Notes: generated by a model from the sequence alone, not told the origin. Shown: positions 16,694-26,221, numbered from the stretch's first letter. The stretch is 64,000 nt of DNA from Nannocystis punicea (GCF_026965555.1 NZ_CP114040.1:3906001-3970000), one strand, 5' to 3'. Translations and numbers: made by a program.

Positions 16694-17872
16694 CTAGGTC
16701 CCGGAGAGCAGGGCGCTCTGCTCGAGCAGGCCCTGCTCGAGCATCAGGCGGACGTTGCCCATGCGCTCGATGCGGGCGCCGAGGCGCTGCAGGGCGGTGA
16801 TGGCGGCGACCAGAGTGGCGGGGGCGACGGCCGGGGGCGGGGGCAGGCCGGGCAGGCCGGGGCGGCCGCGCAGCTGCTCGCGGACGTGGAGGATCCACAG
16901 CTCGACCAGGCGGCGCACGGCGGCCCGCTGCAGCGCGGGCGCGTCCTTCTTGCTCGCGCCGGCGGCCTTGTCGCCGTCGTCGCCGGCCTTGGCCGCCTTC
17001 TTGGCGGTCTTCTTCTTCTTCGCGCCGGGGGCCTCCGGCTCGGCCTCGGCGGGGCTGTCCTCGGGGACAGCTTCGCTCGGGGCGGTGGCGGCGGCCCAGG
17101 CCTGCCACAGCGGGTGGACGTCGCCGCCGAAGATCGCCGGCGGGCCGGCGCGCACGGCGGAGATGGCCTGCTTGACCAGCTCGAGGCTGCGCGCCAGCGA
17201 CGGGTCGGAGGCCAGCTCGAGGGCCACGCCGGCGCTGCCCTCGGCGAGCAGCACCGCCATGTCGAAGCGCTCGGGCGGCGCGTCGGCGGCGCGGGCGTGG
17301 ACGATGCTGCGGACGACGTCGTCGTCGAGGCGGCCGAGGCGGACCGGCAGCGAGCGGCTGAGGATCGTCGGCAGCACGCCCTGCAGGTTGGTGGTGAGCA
17401 GGGCGAAGTGGACCCCGGGGCGCGGCTCCTCGATGGTCTTGAGCAGGGCGTTGCCGGCGGCCTCGCCGAGGGCGTCGGCCGGGTCGACGACGACGAGGTA
17501 GGCGCGGCCCTCGTAGGGGGCGTGGGTCTGGCGGACGTGGCAGGCGCGGGCGGCGTCGACGGAGATCAGGCCGGCCTTGCTGTCGGGCACCAGCCAGTCG
17601 ACGTCGGGGTGGTTGCCGGCGAGCACGCGCTGGCAGGTGGGGCAGGCGCCGCAGCCGAGGCCGGGGCGCTGCGGGCACAGGAGGGCGCAGCCGAGGCCGC
17701 GGGCGAAGGTCGCCTTGCCGACGCCGCGCGGGCCGACCAGCACGAGCGCGTGGTGCAGCTGGCCGCGGCCGAGCGCGCGCACCACGGCCGCCTGCGCCTG
17801 CGCGTGGCCGAGGACTCCGACGAGGCGCGAGCCGGGCTCGGCTCCGGGCGAAGGTGGAGGGTCGCCTGCCAT
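16694..17872 (-). CDS. holB: DNA polymerase III clamp-loader subunit delta'
   Basis: 392 aa. AAA+ module with Walker A GPRGVGKATFARG, a Cys4 zinc module (CPQRPGLGCGACPTC), Walker B-region VVVDPADALGEAAGNALLKTIEEP and the sensor/arginine-finger-type SRS (ILSRSLPVRLG). The C-terminal domain follows a long Lys/Glu-rich insertion (AKKKKTAKKAAKAGDDGDKA). Part of the complex that loads the beta clamp. A CTGTCC-N4-GGACAG hairpin at 17056-17071 encodes AVPEDSP at the edge of this low-complexity insertion, so a repeat unit has been tolerated there. Confidence 0.88.
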   Translation of the reverse strand: MAGDPPPSPGAEPGSRLVGVLGHAQAQAAVVRALGRGQLHHALVLVGPRGVGKATFARGLGCALLCPQRPGLGCGACPTCQRVLAGNHPDVDWLVPDSKAGLISVDAARACHVRQTHAPYEGRAYLVVVDPADALGEAAGNALLKTIEEPRPGVHFALLTTNLQGVLPTILSRSLPVRLGRLDDDVVRSIVHARAADAPPERFDMAVLLAEGSAGVALELASDPSLARSLELVKQAISAVRAGPPAIFGGDVHPLWQAWAAATAPSEAVPEDSPAEAEPEAPGAKKKKTAKKAAKAGDDGDKAAGASKKDAPALQRAAVRRLVELWILHVREQLRGRPGLPGLPPPPAVAPATLVAAITALQRLGARIERMGNVRLMLEQGLLEQSALLSGT

Positions 17873-17988
17873 CCGCGCGGCCTTGATAGGCGGTTACGCG
17901 GGCGGTTGCAAGGTCGGACGCGACAGGCGACGGCCCGCGCGCTAGACTGGGGCGACCGAAGGCGGGCGAGGCGCCCGCGAGGACGCGC

Positions 17989-18690
17989 ATGTCGGAGAAA
18001 CCGGGGCTGTTCCGCCGCCTGAAGAAGGCCATCCAGAGCACGCTGAACGACGCGGTCGAGGCCGTGTCCGACCCGGGCCAGGAGGTGGCCCTGATGCTCG
18101 ACGACCTGGCCGAGAACATCCGCAAGTCGGAGCTCGACCTCAAGCAGTCGATCGTCGACCAGAAGATGATGGAGAAGAAGCTCGAGCAGCTGACGCGCGA
18201 CGAGGCCGCGTGGCAGCGGCGGGCCGAGCAGGCGATCACGATCGGCGACGAGACGCTGGCCCGCGCGGCGCTGCAGCGCAAGGGCGAGCTCACGCAGGAG
18301 CGCCAGGCCACCGACGAGGCGCTGGTCCAGCAGCGCAAGCTGGTCGAGGACCTGCGCCAGGGCATCACCGACGCCAAGTCCAAGCTCAAGGCGCTGAACC
18401 TCCGCCGCGGCACCCTGATGGCCCAGGCCCGGGCCAGCAAGCAGAGCGGCGGCACCAGCACGATCCCCGGCGACGCCGGCGCGGGCGCCCGCATGGACGC
18501 GATCGAGAACAAGATCGCCCGCCTCGAGGCCCTCAACGAGGTCAGCGCCGAGGACATGGACGGCCGGATCCAGGAGGCCCAGATCGACGCCCAGCTGAAC
18601 GGCCTCGGCGCCAAGAACGACCTCGACGACGCGCTGGCGGCCCTCAAGGCCAAGATGCAGGCCAAGCAGCTCGAAGAGGGCAAGAAGTAG
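17989..18690 (+). CDS. PspA/IM30 family protein
   Basis: 233 aa, the expected size. Opens with the amphipathic-helix region LFRRLKKAIQSTLNDAVEAVSDPGQEVALMLDDL, followed by long coiled-coil helices rich in Glu, Lys, Gln and Arg, matching the ESCRT-III-like PspA/Vipp1 fold. It would bind stressed inner membrane. No pspB, pspC or pspF-like genes lie nearby. Its stop codon is followed at once by a repeat array. Confidence 0.88.
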   Translation: MSEKPGLFRRLKKAIQSTLNDAVEAVSDPGQEVALMLDDLAENIRKSELDLKQSIVDQKMMEKKLEQLTRDEAAWQRRAEQAITIGDETLARAALQRKGELTQERQATDEALVQQRKLVEDLRQGITDAKSKLKALNLRRGTLMAQARASKQSGGTSTIPGDAGAGARMDAIENKIARLEALNEVSAEDMDGRIQEAQIDAQLNGLGAKNDLDDALAALKAKMQAKQLEEGKK

Positions 18691-18693
18691 GCG

Positions 18694-18770
18694 GTCCTCT
18701 CGGGCATGCCCGAACGGCCAGGTGTGATCGGGCAGGTCCCAAGGGGCATGTCCCCGAAGACATGCCCGCC
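18694..18770. repeat. CATGTCC-N4-GGA array, 5 units, overlapping a gene start
   Basis: CATGCCCGAACGGC, CAGGTGTGATCGGG, CAGGTCCCAAGGGG, CATGTCCCCGAAGA, CATGCCCGCC. It starts a few bases after the PspA-family stop and contains every candidate ATG start of the next gene. Confidence 0.9.
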
Positions 18771-20526
18771 CGGCGGGGCGGCCCTGCTGGCCGCGCTGGC
18801 GCTGCTGCTCCTGGCCGCGTTCCCCTACGCCGAGGCGACCCGCAACGCCAACGAGCGCCCGCGCCTGCTGCAGGCGGCCTCGCTGGTCGAGCGCGGCTCG
18901 TGGCGGATCGACGGCCTCGGCCTCGACCCCGGGCCCGACGTGGCCCGCGCGCCGTCGGGGGCGCTCTATCCCAACAAGCCGCCGGGGACCACGGTCGTGG
19001 CGGCGCTCGGCTACGCGATCGCGGGGGCGAGCGGGGGCGAGGGTGGCGCGGGCGACGTGTCCAAAGGGGCAGGCTCGCGCGATGGGTCCGGCGCGATCGC
19101 GGGCGGCAGGGATGGCCCGTCCAAGGCGCCGGGCGCTGGCGACGGGAGCGGCAGCGTTGCGGGCGGCGCGGACGGGGTGTCCAAAGAGACAGGTGCCCGC
19201 GACGTGGGCGGGGTGTCCAAAGAGACAGGTGCGCGCGGACCGACGCTGCGCGCGGTGACCTGGTGGGCGCGGCTCCTGGCCGGGGTGGCGCCGACTCTGG
19301 TGCTGTGCGGGCTGCTGTGGCGCTCGCTGGCGCCAGCGTACGGGGCGCGGGCGGCGGCCCTGGCGATCGGGCTGTACGCCCTGGCGACCCCGGCTGCCGC
19401 CTACGCGCACCTGCTCTACGGGCATCAGCTGGCGGCGTGCCTGCTGTGGGCGGGGCTGCTGGCGCTGGTGCGGGCGCGCGAGCAGACGCGGCCCGGTCTG
19501 GCGGCGCTCGGCGGGGTGCTGGCCGGGGCGGCGGTGCTGGTCGAGTACACCGCTGCGTTCGCCGGGCTGGCGGCGGCAGGGCTGGTGTTCGGGCTGCTGC
19601 GCGCGCGTGCGTGGGCGACTGCGGCGGCGGCGGCCGGCGGGGCGGCGGTGCCGGCGGGTCTGCTGCTGGCGTACCACGCGGCGGTGTTCGGCGGGCCGCT
19701 GAAGACGGGGTATCACCACAGCGCGACGGCGGAGTTCGCCGAGAAGCACGGCGAGGGCCTGCTCGGGCTGGTCGGGCCCAGCTGGCGCGCGATCGAGACG
19801 CACGCGCTGTCGCTGGCGTCCGGCTTGACCGGGTGGGCGCCGCTGTGGCCGCTGGCGGTGTGGGGGCTGTGGCAGCTGGCCCGGGGGACATGGGGAAAAG
19901 AACATGTCCTGAGGGGCAGGGTCGAGCTGGCGGCGTTCGCCGCCGTGCTGCTGGCGTGCGTGAGCCTCAACTTCGAGGGCGGCTGGCGGGTCGGGCCGCG
20001 CTACCTGGTGGTGGCGCTGCCGGCCCTGGCGCTCGGGTGGGCGGCCGTGGCGGCGCGCGCGCTGGCCGGGCCGCCGCGCGGGTGGGCGGCCATCCTGGGT
20101 CTGGGCGCGGCGGCGGCGCTGGCGAGCTGGTCGCTGATCGTCAACGGCCTGGCGGCCAACCTGTGGCCGCACTTCGACCTGACGAACGTGAATCAACCGG
20201 TCCCCGAGGTCCTGCTGCCGCTGTGGCGCGCCGGCTTCGCGCCCTACACGCTGACGGGGCTGCTCGGGCTGCCCGGGCTCGGGATCGGCTGGATCGTGGG
20301 GGCAGGGCTGCTCGGCCTGCTCGCGCTGGCGACGCCGCGTTCGCTCGGCCTGCGCGGAAGGATCGCGGTGCTCGTGGGGGCGCTCGTCGGCCTCGGGCTG
20401 GTGGCCGCGACGCAGGCGCTGCCGCCCCACCCGCGCGCGGCGGCGAACCTGCGCTACATCCAGAAGGTGTGGGAGCCGCAACGCCCGGGCGAGCCGGCGC
20501 CGAGCCGGCGGTTCTCGCTGCCCTGA
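18748..20526 (+). CDS. multipass membrane protein, GT-C glycosyltransferase-like
   Basis: About 592 aa from the ATG at 18748 (18706 is an alternative); both starts lie in the repeat array, so the N-terminal residues MSPKTCPPGG are repeat-derived. There are roughly ten membrane helices. The first periplasmic loop has NERPRLLQAASLVERGSWRIDG and GALYPNKPPGTTVVAALGYAI, close to the 'Y-x-(D/N)-K-x-P-G' motif of PMT/ArnT-like GT-C enzymes that use polyprenyl-phosphate sugars. A Gly/Ala-rich insertion at 19020-19240 contains three TGTCC-N4-GACA units. A repeat unit also occurs at 19883-19920. Substrate unknown. Confidence 0.7.
   Translation: MSPKTCPPGGAALLAALALLLLAAFPYAEATRNANERPRLLQAASLVERGSWRIDGLGLDPGPDVARAPSGALYPNKPPGTTVVAALGYAIAGASGGEGGAGDVSKGAGSRDGSGAIAGGRDGPSKAPGAGDGSGSVAGGADGVSKETGARDVGGVSKETGARGPTLRAVTWWARLLAGVAPTLVLCGLLWRSLAPAYGARAAALAIGLYALATPAAAYAHLLYGHQLAACLLWAGLLALVRAREQTRPGLAALGGVLAGAAVLVEYTAAFAGLAAAGLVFGLLRARAWATAAAAAGGAAVPAGLLLAYHAAVFGGPLKTGYHHSATAEFAEKHGEGLLGLVGPSWRAIETHALSLASGLTGWAPLWPLAVWGLWQLARGTWGKEHVLRGRVELAAFAAVLLACVSLNFEGGWRVGPRYLVVALPALALGWAAVAARALAGPPRGWAAILGLGAAAALASWSLIVNGLAANLWPHFDLTNVNQPVPEVLLPLWRAGFAPYTLTGLLGLPGLGIGWIVGAGLLGLLALATPRSLGLRGRIAVLVGALVGLGLVAATQALPPHPRAAANLRYIQKVWEPQRPGEPAPSRRFSLP
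19058..19230. repeat. repeat-family units within a membrane-protein loop
   Basis: GTGTCCAAAGGGGCAGG (19058), GGGTGTCCAAAGAGACAGGTGC (two copies near 19168 and 19208) lie in a Gly/Ser/Ala-rich loop that has no counterpart in the surrounding hydrophobic protein. Confidence 0.65.
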
Positions 20527-20558
20527 AGGACATGTCGTGAGCGACATGTCTCATCGGG
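20526..20558. repeat. CATGTCC-N4-GGA array, 2 units
   Basis: CATGTCGTGAGCGA, CATGTCTCATCGGG, starting 4 bp after the membrane-protein stop codon. Confidence 0.85.
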
Positions 20559-20569
20559 AAGCTATCGGC

Positions 20570-20903
20570 GCGCGCGGACGCGGACGGCGCCGAGGTCGGG
20601 GCGGCGGCGGTCGTCGAGGGTGAGGCTCGCGGGGACGAGGTCGAGCTCGGTCGACTCGATCGCGCGCCGCGTGCCGACCGTGCGGGTGCCTCGAGCCTGC
20701 CGAGGAACAGGTTGGCCATGACCTCGCCGCCGAGGTGCTGGACCAGCCGCGTAGGCGTCCTGCCCGCGGCCAGCAGGCCGATCAGGCCCACGCGGGTGTC
20801 ATGTCCTGGTCGGTGAATCGCAGGGGCTGCAGCCGAGAGTGACGATGCCCTGGAACTCGTCCACGAGCGGCAGTCACGGGCGATGAATCGCTCGCAGATC
20901 ACG
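20570..20903 (-). pseudogene. degenerate coding remnant including an apt-like fragment
   Basis: No intact gene. On the minus strand 20702-20749 is 43/48 identical to 27750-27797 inside apt, and the translation RVGLIGLLAAGRTPTRLVQHL aligns with the PRPP-binding region of that gene (RVLLVDDLLATGGTASAAARLVQ) with a small deletion. Downstream of it, reading shifts to another frame (ESTELDLVPASLTLDDRR) that looks coding but is unassigned. This is best read as fragments of one or two decayed genes. The apt match could be checked against other apt paralogues; similarity to a LacI-type C-terminus was considered and is weaker. Confidence 0.4.
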
Positions 20904-21360
20904 AAGACCACGAACGAGCCGTGACGTCATCGTGGCATTCATCTCTCGATGCGAATCGTAAATAAGTATTCGAAGTGCCGATAATGAGGAATAGCTCGAT
21001 GTGATGATCGAGGAAATACCTCGGCGGACATTCGGAGGTCCGCTCCATGTGGCAGGTGCGGCGGTGCTGGCGCGCGCGGCCTCGGAATCGAGCTCGTGTC
21101 GGGCCCGATCCTCCTCGGAGTCTGCCGATTGGACCGAGAGCAGGGAAAGATCGTGTTTTCCCCGGGAGAGATTCGCCTGGTGATGACGGTGTGTCAGGCG
21201 GGCGGCGCGCGAGTTCCTCGCGGGCAGGCGCGTCTGCAGGTGGGTCCTGCGATTGCAGCATTCACACGACCACGTGTCGCAGGCGCGGGCGATACGCGTA
21301 CGTTGCGACGAGGACAGGTCCGCTGGCGCGTGGCCGGCGTCGTCGATACGCTGCGGAGAT
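20904..21360. other. gene-free, AT-richer segment
   Basis: No supportable gene. Bases 20930-21010 (CGTAAATAAGTATTCGAAG region) are clearly more AT-rich than the rest of the window, suggesting foreign or regulatory DNA. It precedes the frameshifted lipoprotein gene and follows gene remnants, so it may mark an old insertion or deletion site. Confidence 0.5.
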
Positions 21361-22898
21361 ATGGCGAGACGCGGTGCGAGGTTGTTGGTGGCGATGGTGA
21401 TGGTGGCCTGCGGCGAGTCCGGCGGGGACAGCGGCGGGACTGGGACGGGGCTCAGCGCCGGGACGACGATGACGGGCCCGACCGGCGCGCCGACCGGGAC
21501 GGACAGCACGGGCACGGAGGTGCCGACGACGGGGACGACGGTCAGCGGCGGGGTCAGCGATTCGACCGGGACGTCGACCACGGGGCCGAGCACGGGCGAG
21601 CCGGGGACGTCGACGACGAGCACGAGCGCGGGCACGAGCACGAGCGTGGGCACGACGACGACCGGCGGCGAGACGACGGGGAGACGACGAGCGGGACCAC
21701 CGGCGCGGTCGACTTCTGCGCGGGCGAGGGCGGGATCTTGCTGCCGGGCGACGAGGTGACGTGCACCGGCGACCTCGGCAAGAAGACGTTCTTGTTCGCG
21801 ATCTGCTCGTGCAGCGGCCTGACCGCCAACAACAGCCTGAAGACCGATTCGTTCGACAGCAACGACCCGAACATGGTGCCGATGGACGGCGGGTCGGTCG
21901 GGGTCAACGGGCCGTACAGCGCGGCGTCCATGGTCGACATCGGCGGGTCGCTGTGGGTGGACGGGAAGATCCAGACGTTCAACACCCACGAGGTCGCGCA
22001 GCAGCTGAAGTGCAGCGACGACCTCACGGCGGGCTCGGCGTCGCACGTGGCCGACGACCTGTTCACCGAGGGCAACCTGTTCGCGCAGAACATGACCCTG
22101 ACGATCGACGGCGACCTGCACATCCCGCCGAACAAGACCAACAACGGGGCGAAGGTGCTGGGGGCGACGATCAAGGAGCAGGTCGACGTCAAGACGCCGT
22201 GCGACTGCCAGGACCTGATCGACGTGCCGAAGATCGTCGGCGGGTTCATGCAGGACAACGACAACGACGCGCTGCCGATCGCGCCCGACGAGCTGGTCGG
22301 GCTGCCGCAGCCGAAGTCGGTCGAGCTGCCGTGCGGCCGCTACTTCTTCACGGCGATCGACAGCAACAGCAGCCTCGACATCACCCTGACCGGCCGCACG
22401 GTGATCGCCATCGCCGGCGACGTGCAGAACGCGGGGGCGTTCCACATCACTCTCGGGCCCGAGGCGGAGCTCGACCTGTTCATCGCCGGCAACGCCAATT
22501 TTAATAATGCGGCGACGATCGGCGACCCGAAGCGGCCGGCGGCGACGCGGATCTACGTCGGCGGGTCGTTCAAGTTCGCCAGCAACTTCACTCTCGGGGC
22601 CAACCTTTACCAGCCCAACGCGGTGTTCACCGCCAACAACATGTCGGAGATCTGGGGCGCGCTGTTCGTCGGCGGGCTGCAGCTGGCGAGCCCGCTGGTG
22701 GTCCACTACGACCAGGCGATCCTCGACCTCGACGGCTGCGACCCGCCCGACCAGGGCTGCGGCGACTGCCACGATTGCGCCAATCCGACCCCCGCCTGCA
22801 CCGGTGACGGCACCTGCGGGCCGTGCATGGTCGACGACGACTGCTGCCCGCCGCTCGTGTGCGACGCGGGCGTTTGCAAGGCGATCATCCCGCAGTAA
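21361..22898 (+). pseudogene. surface lipoprotein gene with a single-base frameshift
   Basis: Starts MARRGARLLVAMVMVACG (lipobox MVAC) at 21361 followed by a ~90-residue Thr/Gly/Ser linker. At 21678-21681 the run GGGG is one base short: the linker frame leaves into RRRAGPPARS, while the neighbouring frame continues the linker (ETTSGTTGAVDFCAGEGG) and stays open to 22898. The second part is a beta-rich domain of repeated 'GD(L/V)...' strands (IDGDLHIPPN, IAGDVQNAGAFHI, IAGNANFNNAATI, YVGGSFKFASNF) resembling choice-of-anchor/bactofilin-like surface domains, and ends in a Cys-rich module (CGDCHDCANPTPAC...CCPPLVC). It may be a true mutation, phase variation in the linker, or a sequencing error. 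Confidence 0.7.
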
Positions 22899-22965
22899 GC
22901 GTGTGGGGCGCGGAGGCGCGGGCGGTGGTTCGGCGACGCAGGGCGAGGCGTCGCGCGGGGATCGG

Positions 22966-23072
22966 CCTGTCCGCAAGGACAGGAGGCGTCCACGAGCGGC
23001 GAGGGCCGCGAGTGTGGGCGGGGAGCGCACGGCGATTGGTATGTCCGAAGGGACAGGCAGCATGTCCTTCAG
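22966..23072. repeat. CCTGTCC-N4-GGACAGG hairpin and CATGTCC array
   Basis: CCTGTCCGCAAGGACAGG at 22967-22984 is a perfect hairpin. ATGTCCGAAGGGACAGG and CATGTCCTTCAGA follow at 23041-23070 and reach the stop codon of the convergent DUF2330 gene. Confidence 0.8.
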
Positions 23073-24895
23073 ACCCGGCGGCGGCGCGGGCGGACGGCGG
23101 CGAGGCCGAGCAGGGCGAGCAGCGAGGGGAGGGTCGGGGCGGTGCCGCGGCCGTCGCAGGCGCAGCCGCTGCCCTCGGCGCCGCCGACGTAGTTCGGGCT
23201 GCTGTCGCTCTCGGTCGAGTAGATGGTGGTGCCGGTGCTGTCGCTGCCGCCGGAGGGGTCGGGGCCGCTGGTGGGGCCGCCGGTGTCGCTGGTGGTGGGC
23301 GCGCCGGTGGTGCCGGACGGGGGCGGCGGCGGGTGCTGCTGGTTCCAGTCGGCCAGCAGCTGGTCGATGAGCGGGGTGTTGTCGACGAGCGGCTGGGGCA
23401 TGCCGTCCATGACCATCTGGTCGACGTCCTCCTCCCACGGCATCTCGTCCTGGAACTGCGGCCACGGGTCGCCGAAGTTCATGTTGACCTGGCGGCCGTC
23501 GGGCAGGGTGACGACGGCGAAGTCCTCGCAGGAGATGTCGCGCTGGGCGATCCGGACGTTCGGGACGTCGGGGAGCTCGGGGTTCAGGAGGAACAGCGGG
23601 TCTTCGGTCATCTCGTTGGGCGAGATGGTGGTGTAGAGGCGCGTGAGGTACGGCCAGGTCTCGACCAGCGACTTGGCGTGCTCGGCCGGCTCGATCACGC
23701 GGGCCAGCAGATCCTTGGCGAAGCCGCTGCCGTCACCCCACGCCCCGAGGTCGATGTCGGCCTCGAAGCAGCTGAGACAGCTGTAGAACTGCTCGGGCGA
23801 GAGGCCGTTCGGCACCGGCAAGTAGGTGGCGAGCAGGCCCTCGACCAGCGGGTGGTTGAACTGACAGAAGAACTCGTCGCTGCAGTCGGTCAGGCCCTGC
23901 TGGTTGAGCTGGGTCATGACGTCGACCGCGGCCAGGCCGGTGAAGGGGTCGGCGTTCCAGGTGGACGAGTAGAAGTTGAGGGGCGAGAGGACGCTGCTGT
24001 CGCCGGCGAACTCGGTGACGAAGGCGTGGCCCTCGGCCATGAAGGCGTCGACGGCGAGGCTGACGACCTCCTTGTAATTGCCGCCGAAGTTGAGCCAGTC
24101 GATCTTGAGCGGATTGACGAGGACGTGGCGGTAGTTGGTGGGGATCGCCCGGCCGTCGCCGAGGCTGAAGGCGCGGATGTCCATGTCGTCGACCGCGGCG
24201 ATCCGGGTCAGGCGGATCGGGACGCAGCCCTCGGGCTCGGCGAAGTTCAGGACGATCGGGTGGATGCTCTTGAGGCCCTCGCCGTTGTTGAGCTTGAAGG
24301 CGACGACGCTCTGGCCCTCGTCGAGGTACTCCTGAAGGATCGGCTCGGCGTTGGGGTCCTGCTGGTAGCCGTTGTCGCCCAGCCACTGCATGATGTCGCC
24401 GGCGTTCATGCCCGCGAGGACGACGACCTCGAAGGCGCCGACGGTCTCGATCTTCTTGACGTCGACGCCGGTGTCGGTGCCGCCCTCGGTGCCGTCGCCG
24501 GTGAAGGAGCCGCCGGAGGTGGTCGCCGGGAAGCCGCCGCTGTCGTCGCCGCAGAACTCGAAGCTGTCCTGCAGGCCGTAGGTCGGGACGGTGGCGTTCA
24601 GCAGCTCCTGGAACAGCAGCTCGCTGCCGACCGAGAAGGTGGGCACCTCGGGCAGCGGGATCAGCCAGGCGAATTGTTGGGCGTTGGTGTCAGGGTCGTA
24701 ATTGATCTGGATGTGGACCTCGACCTGACCCTGGTCGATGACGAAGAGGATGTTCTCGCCGGTCTGGTCGACCGGCATGGCGTTGGGCCCAGGCTCGCAG
24801 ACGGTGCCGCCGCAGGCGTCCGCCCGGCTCGGCGGCAGCGCGGACAGCAAAAGAGCGGTCAAAGGTAGGGCATAGGCGCAAGTCGATCGCAACAT
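23069..24895 (-). CDS. DUF2330 exported protein with MYXO-CTERM-like tail
   Basis: 608 aa from the ATG at 24895, chosen because it opens a signal peptide (MLRSTCAYALPLTALLLSALPPSRADA). The mature start CGGTVCEPGPNAMPVDQTGENILFV is typical of DUF2330 proteins (CGG near the cleavage site, then a long beta-rich domain with 'FAWLIPLP'). After a Ser/Thr/Gly-rich linker the C-terminus reads GSGCACDGRG, a hydrophobic helix and RPRRRR, the layout of the MYXO-CTERM sorting signal that directs processing and surface attachment in myxobacteria. Function of the domain is unknown. The tail is a useful taxonomic marker for this window. Confidence 0.85.
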   Translation of the reverse strand: MLRSTCAYALPLTALLLSALPPSRADACGGTVCEPGPNAMPVDQTGENILFVIDQGQVEVHIQINYDPDTNAQQFAWLIPLPEVPTFSVGSELLFQELLNATVPTYGLQDSFEFCGDDSGGFPATTSGGSFTGDGTEGGTDTGVDVKKIETVGAFEVVVLAGMNAGDIMQWLGDNGYQQDPNAEPILQEYLDEGQSVVAFKLNNGEGLKSIHPIVLNFAEPEGCVPIRLTRIAAVDDMDIRAFSLGDGRAIPTNYRHVLVNPLKIDWLNFGGNYKEVVSLAVDAFMAEGHAFVTEFAGDSSVLSPLNFYSSTWNADPFTGLAAVDVMTQLNQQGLTDCSDEFFCQFNHPLVEGLLATYLPVPNGLSPEQFYSCLSCFEADIDLGAWGDGSGFAKDLLARVIEPAEHAKSLVETWPYLTRLYTTISPNEMTEDPLFLLNPELPDVPNVRIAQRDISCEDFAVVTLPDGRQVNMNFGDPWPQFQDEMPWEEDVDQMVMDGMPQPLVDNTPLIDQLLADWNQQHPPPPPSGTTGAPTTSDTGGPTSGPDPSGGSDSTGTTIYSTESDSSPNYVGGAEGSGCACDGRGTAPTLPSLLALLGLAAVRPRRRRV

Positions 24896-25153
24896 CGCCG
24901 CGATCGTCGCCCGTGGTCGCTGCCGGCGCAACCCTGCGGAGCGACGTTCTGCGAGGCTTCGCGGCGGCGGTTCACTCGTGAACAGGACGTCCCGGACGGG
25001 GGAGCGAGTCGCGCTTGCAAGGACGACTGCTCGTGCTCGGTGTGTGATGCTGCAAACAAGCGCGGCAGTTGAGTTTTTCACCCGCCCGGAGCTAGGTCCA
25101 AGGCGCGGCCGCCGGGCTTGCGCGGCGCCGAGTTTTTGCCAAAGATCCGCGCG

Positions 25154-25432
25154 ATGACGAAGGCGGACATCATCGAGCGCGTATGCGAAGAAGTCGGCGG
25201 CTTCTCCAAGAAGGAGGCCGCCGACGTTGTCGAGGTGGTGTTCGAGCTGATGAAGAACACGCTCGCCGAGGGCGAGAAGATCAAGATCTCGGGGTTCGGC
25301 AACTTCGTCGTCCGCGCCAAGAACCCGCGTCCGGGCCGCAACCCGCAGACGGGCGTGCAGATCACGATCGACGCCCGCAGGGTGCTGACGTTCAAGCCGA
25401 GCAACGTGCTGAAGGCCGCGCTCAACGCGTAG
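25154..25432 (+). CDS. ihfA: integration host factor alpha / HU-family DNA-bending protein
   Basis: 92 aa from the ATG at 25154 (MTKADIIERVCEEVGGFSKK). Complete IHF/HU fold: dimerisation helices, then KISGFGNFVVRAKNPRPGRNPQTG, which includes the DNA-intercalating proline arm (RNPQTG), and a C-terminal helix. Followed 10 bp later by a MerR-type gene, the same ihfA-merR order found in many proteobacteria, which supports IhfA rather than HU. The strongest AT-rich stretch nearby is upstream in the divergent gap 24896-25153, where its promoter should lie. Confidence 0.9.
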   Translation: MTKADIIERVCEEVGGFSKKEAADVVEVVFELMKNTLAEGEKIKISGFGNFVVRAKNPRPGRNPQTGVQITIDARRVLTFKPSNVLKAALNA

Positions 25433-25442
25433 CGAGACGGCG

Positions 25443-26057
25443 ATGAGCGGCGCAGACGAGGACGCGGGACAGACGAGCCGGCGCAAGGCGGCGAGCGAGA
25501 GCGGCGCGAGCGAGGCCCCGGCCAAGCCGCGCGCGCGCGGGCGGACGAAGAAGGTCAGCGCGGCGGCGGGGCCCGACCTCGGGTCCGACAAGCTGTACTT
25601 CAAGATCGGCGAGGTGGCGCAGATCGTCGGTGTGCCGGCCTACGTGCTCCGCTACTGGGAGACCGAGTTCAAGGTGATCCGCCCGCAGAAGTCGCGGACG
25701 CAGCAGCGGGTCTACCGGCGCCGCGACGTCGAGACGCTGCTGAAGATCAAGCACCTGCTGTACGCGAAGAAGTTCACGATCGCCGGGGCGCGCCAGCAGC
25801 TGCGCCTCGGCGGCGACGCGGTCGAGATGGCGCCGCCCGCGAGCAGCTACCTGGCGTCGCAGTCGCTGGCGGCGCTGCGCGAGTCGCTCGACGAGATGAT
25901 CGCGTGGGTCGAGAACGCCGAGACGATGGCGAGCACCGCCGCCGACCCGGTCGAGTTCATCCGCACACACGGCGGCGCCCGGGCCCTGATCGACGAGGCC
26001 GCGGCCGCGGGCGAGGCGCAGCCGCTGCTGCAGCGCACCGGCCGCGAGCCGCTGTGA
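25443..26057 (+). CDS. MerR-family transcriptional regulator
   Basis: 204 aa. A disordered basic N-terminus (~38 residues) precedes the MerR winged helix: LYFKIGEVAQIVGVPAYVLRYWETEF ... RVYRRRDVETLLKIKHLLYAKKFTIAGARQQL. This is the MerR subtype commonly encoded after ihfA; the effector-binding part is short and lacks metal-binding Cys residues, so it is probably not a metal sensor. Co-transcribed with ihfA. Confidence 0.88.
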   Translation: MSGADEDAGQTSRRKAASESGASEAPAKPRARGRTKKVSAAAGPDLGSDKLYFKIGEVAQIVGVPAYVLRYWETEFKVIRPQKSRTQQRVYRRRDVETLLKIKHLLYAKKFTIAGARQQLRLGGDAVEMAPPASSYLASQSLAALRESLDEMIAWVENAETMASTAADPVEFIRTHGGARALIDEAAAAGEAQPLLQRTGREPL

Positions 26058-26221
26058 GAGCCCCGCTCACGGCGGGCGGTGGGCGCCAAGGCGCCGAGGA
26101 CGGCGCGTCCGCGGGCCCGGGAGGGCATCCGGAGCGCCCGGCGTGCGAGCGTCCGCCCGGGCGATCCGCGTCGGCCGGCGCGCTTCGTGAGTTTGCCGGC
26201 CGAGCCGGTGCGGCAGGGGGC

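Noticed and set aside
20570..20760. LacI-type regulator C-terminus in the decay zone
   Set aside because: The pattern is loosely similar, but the nucleotide match to apt over 48 bp is much stronger.
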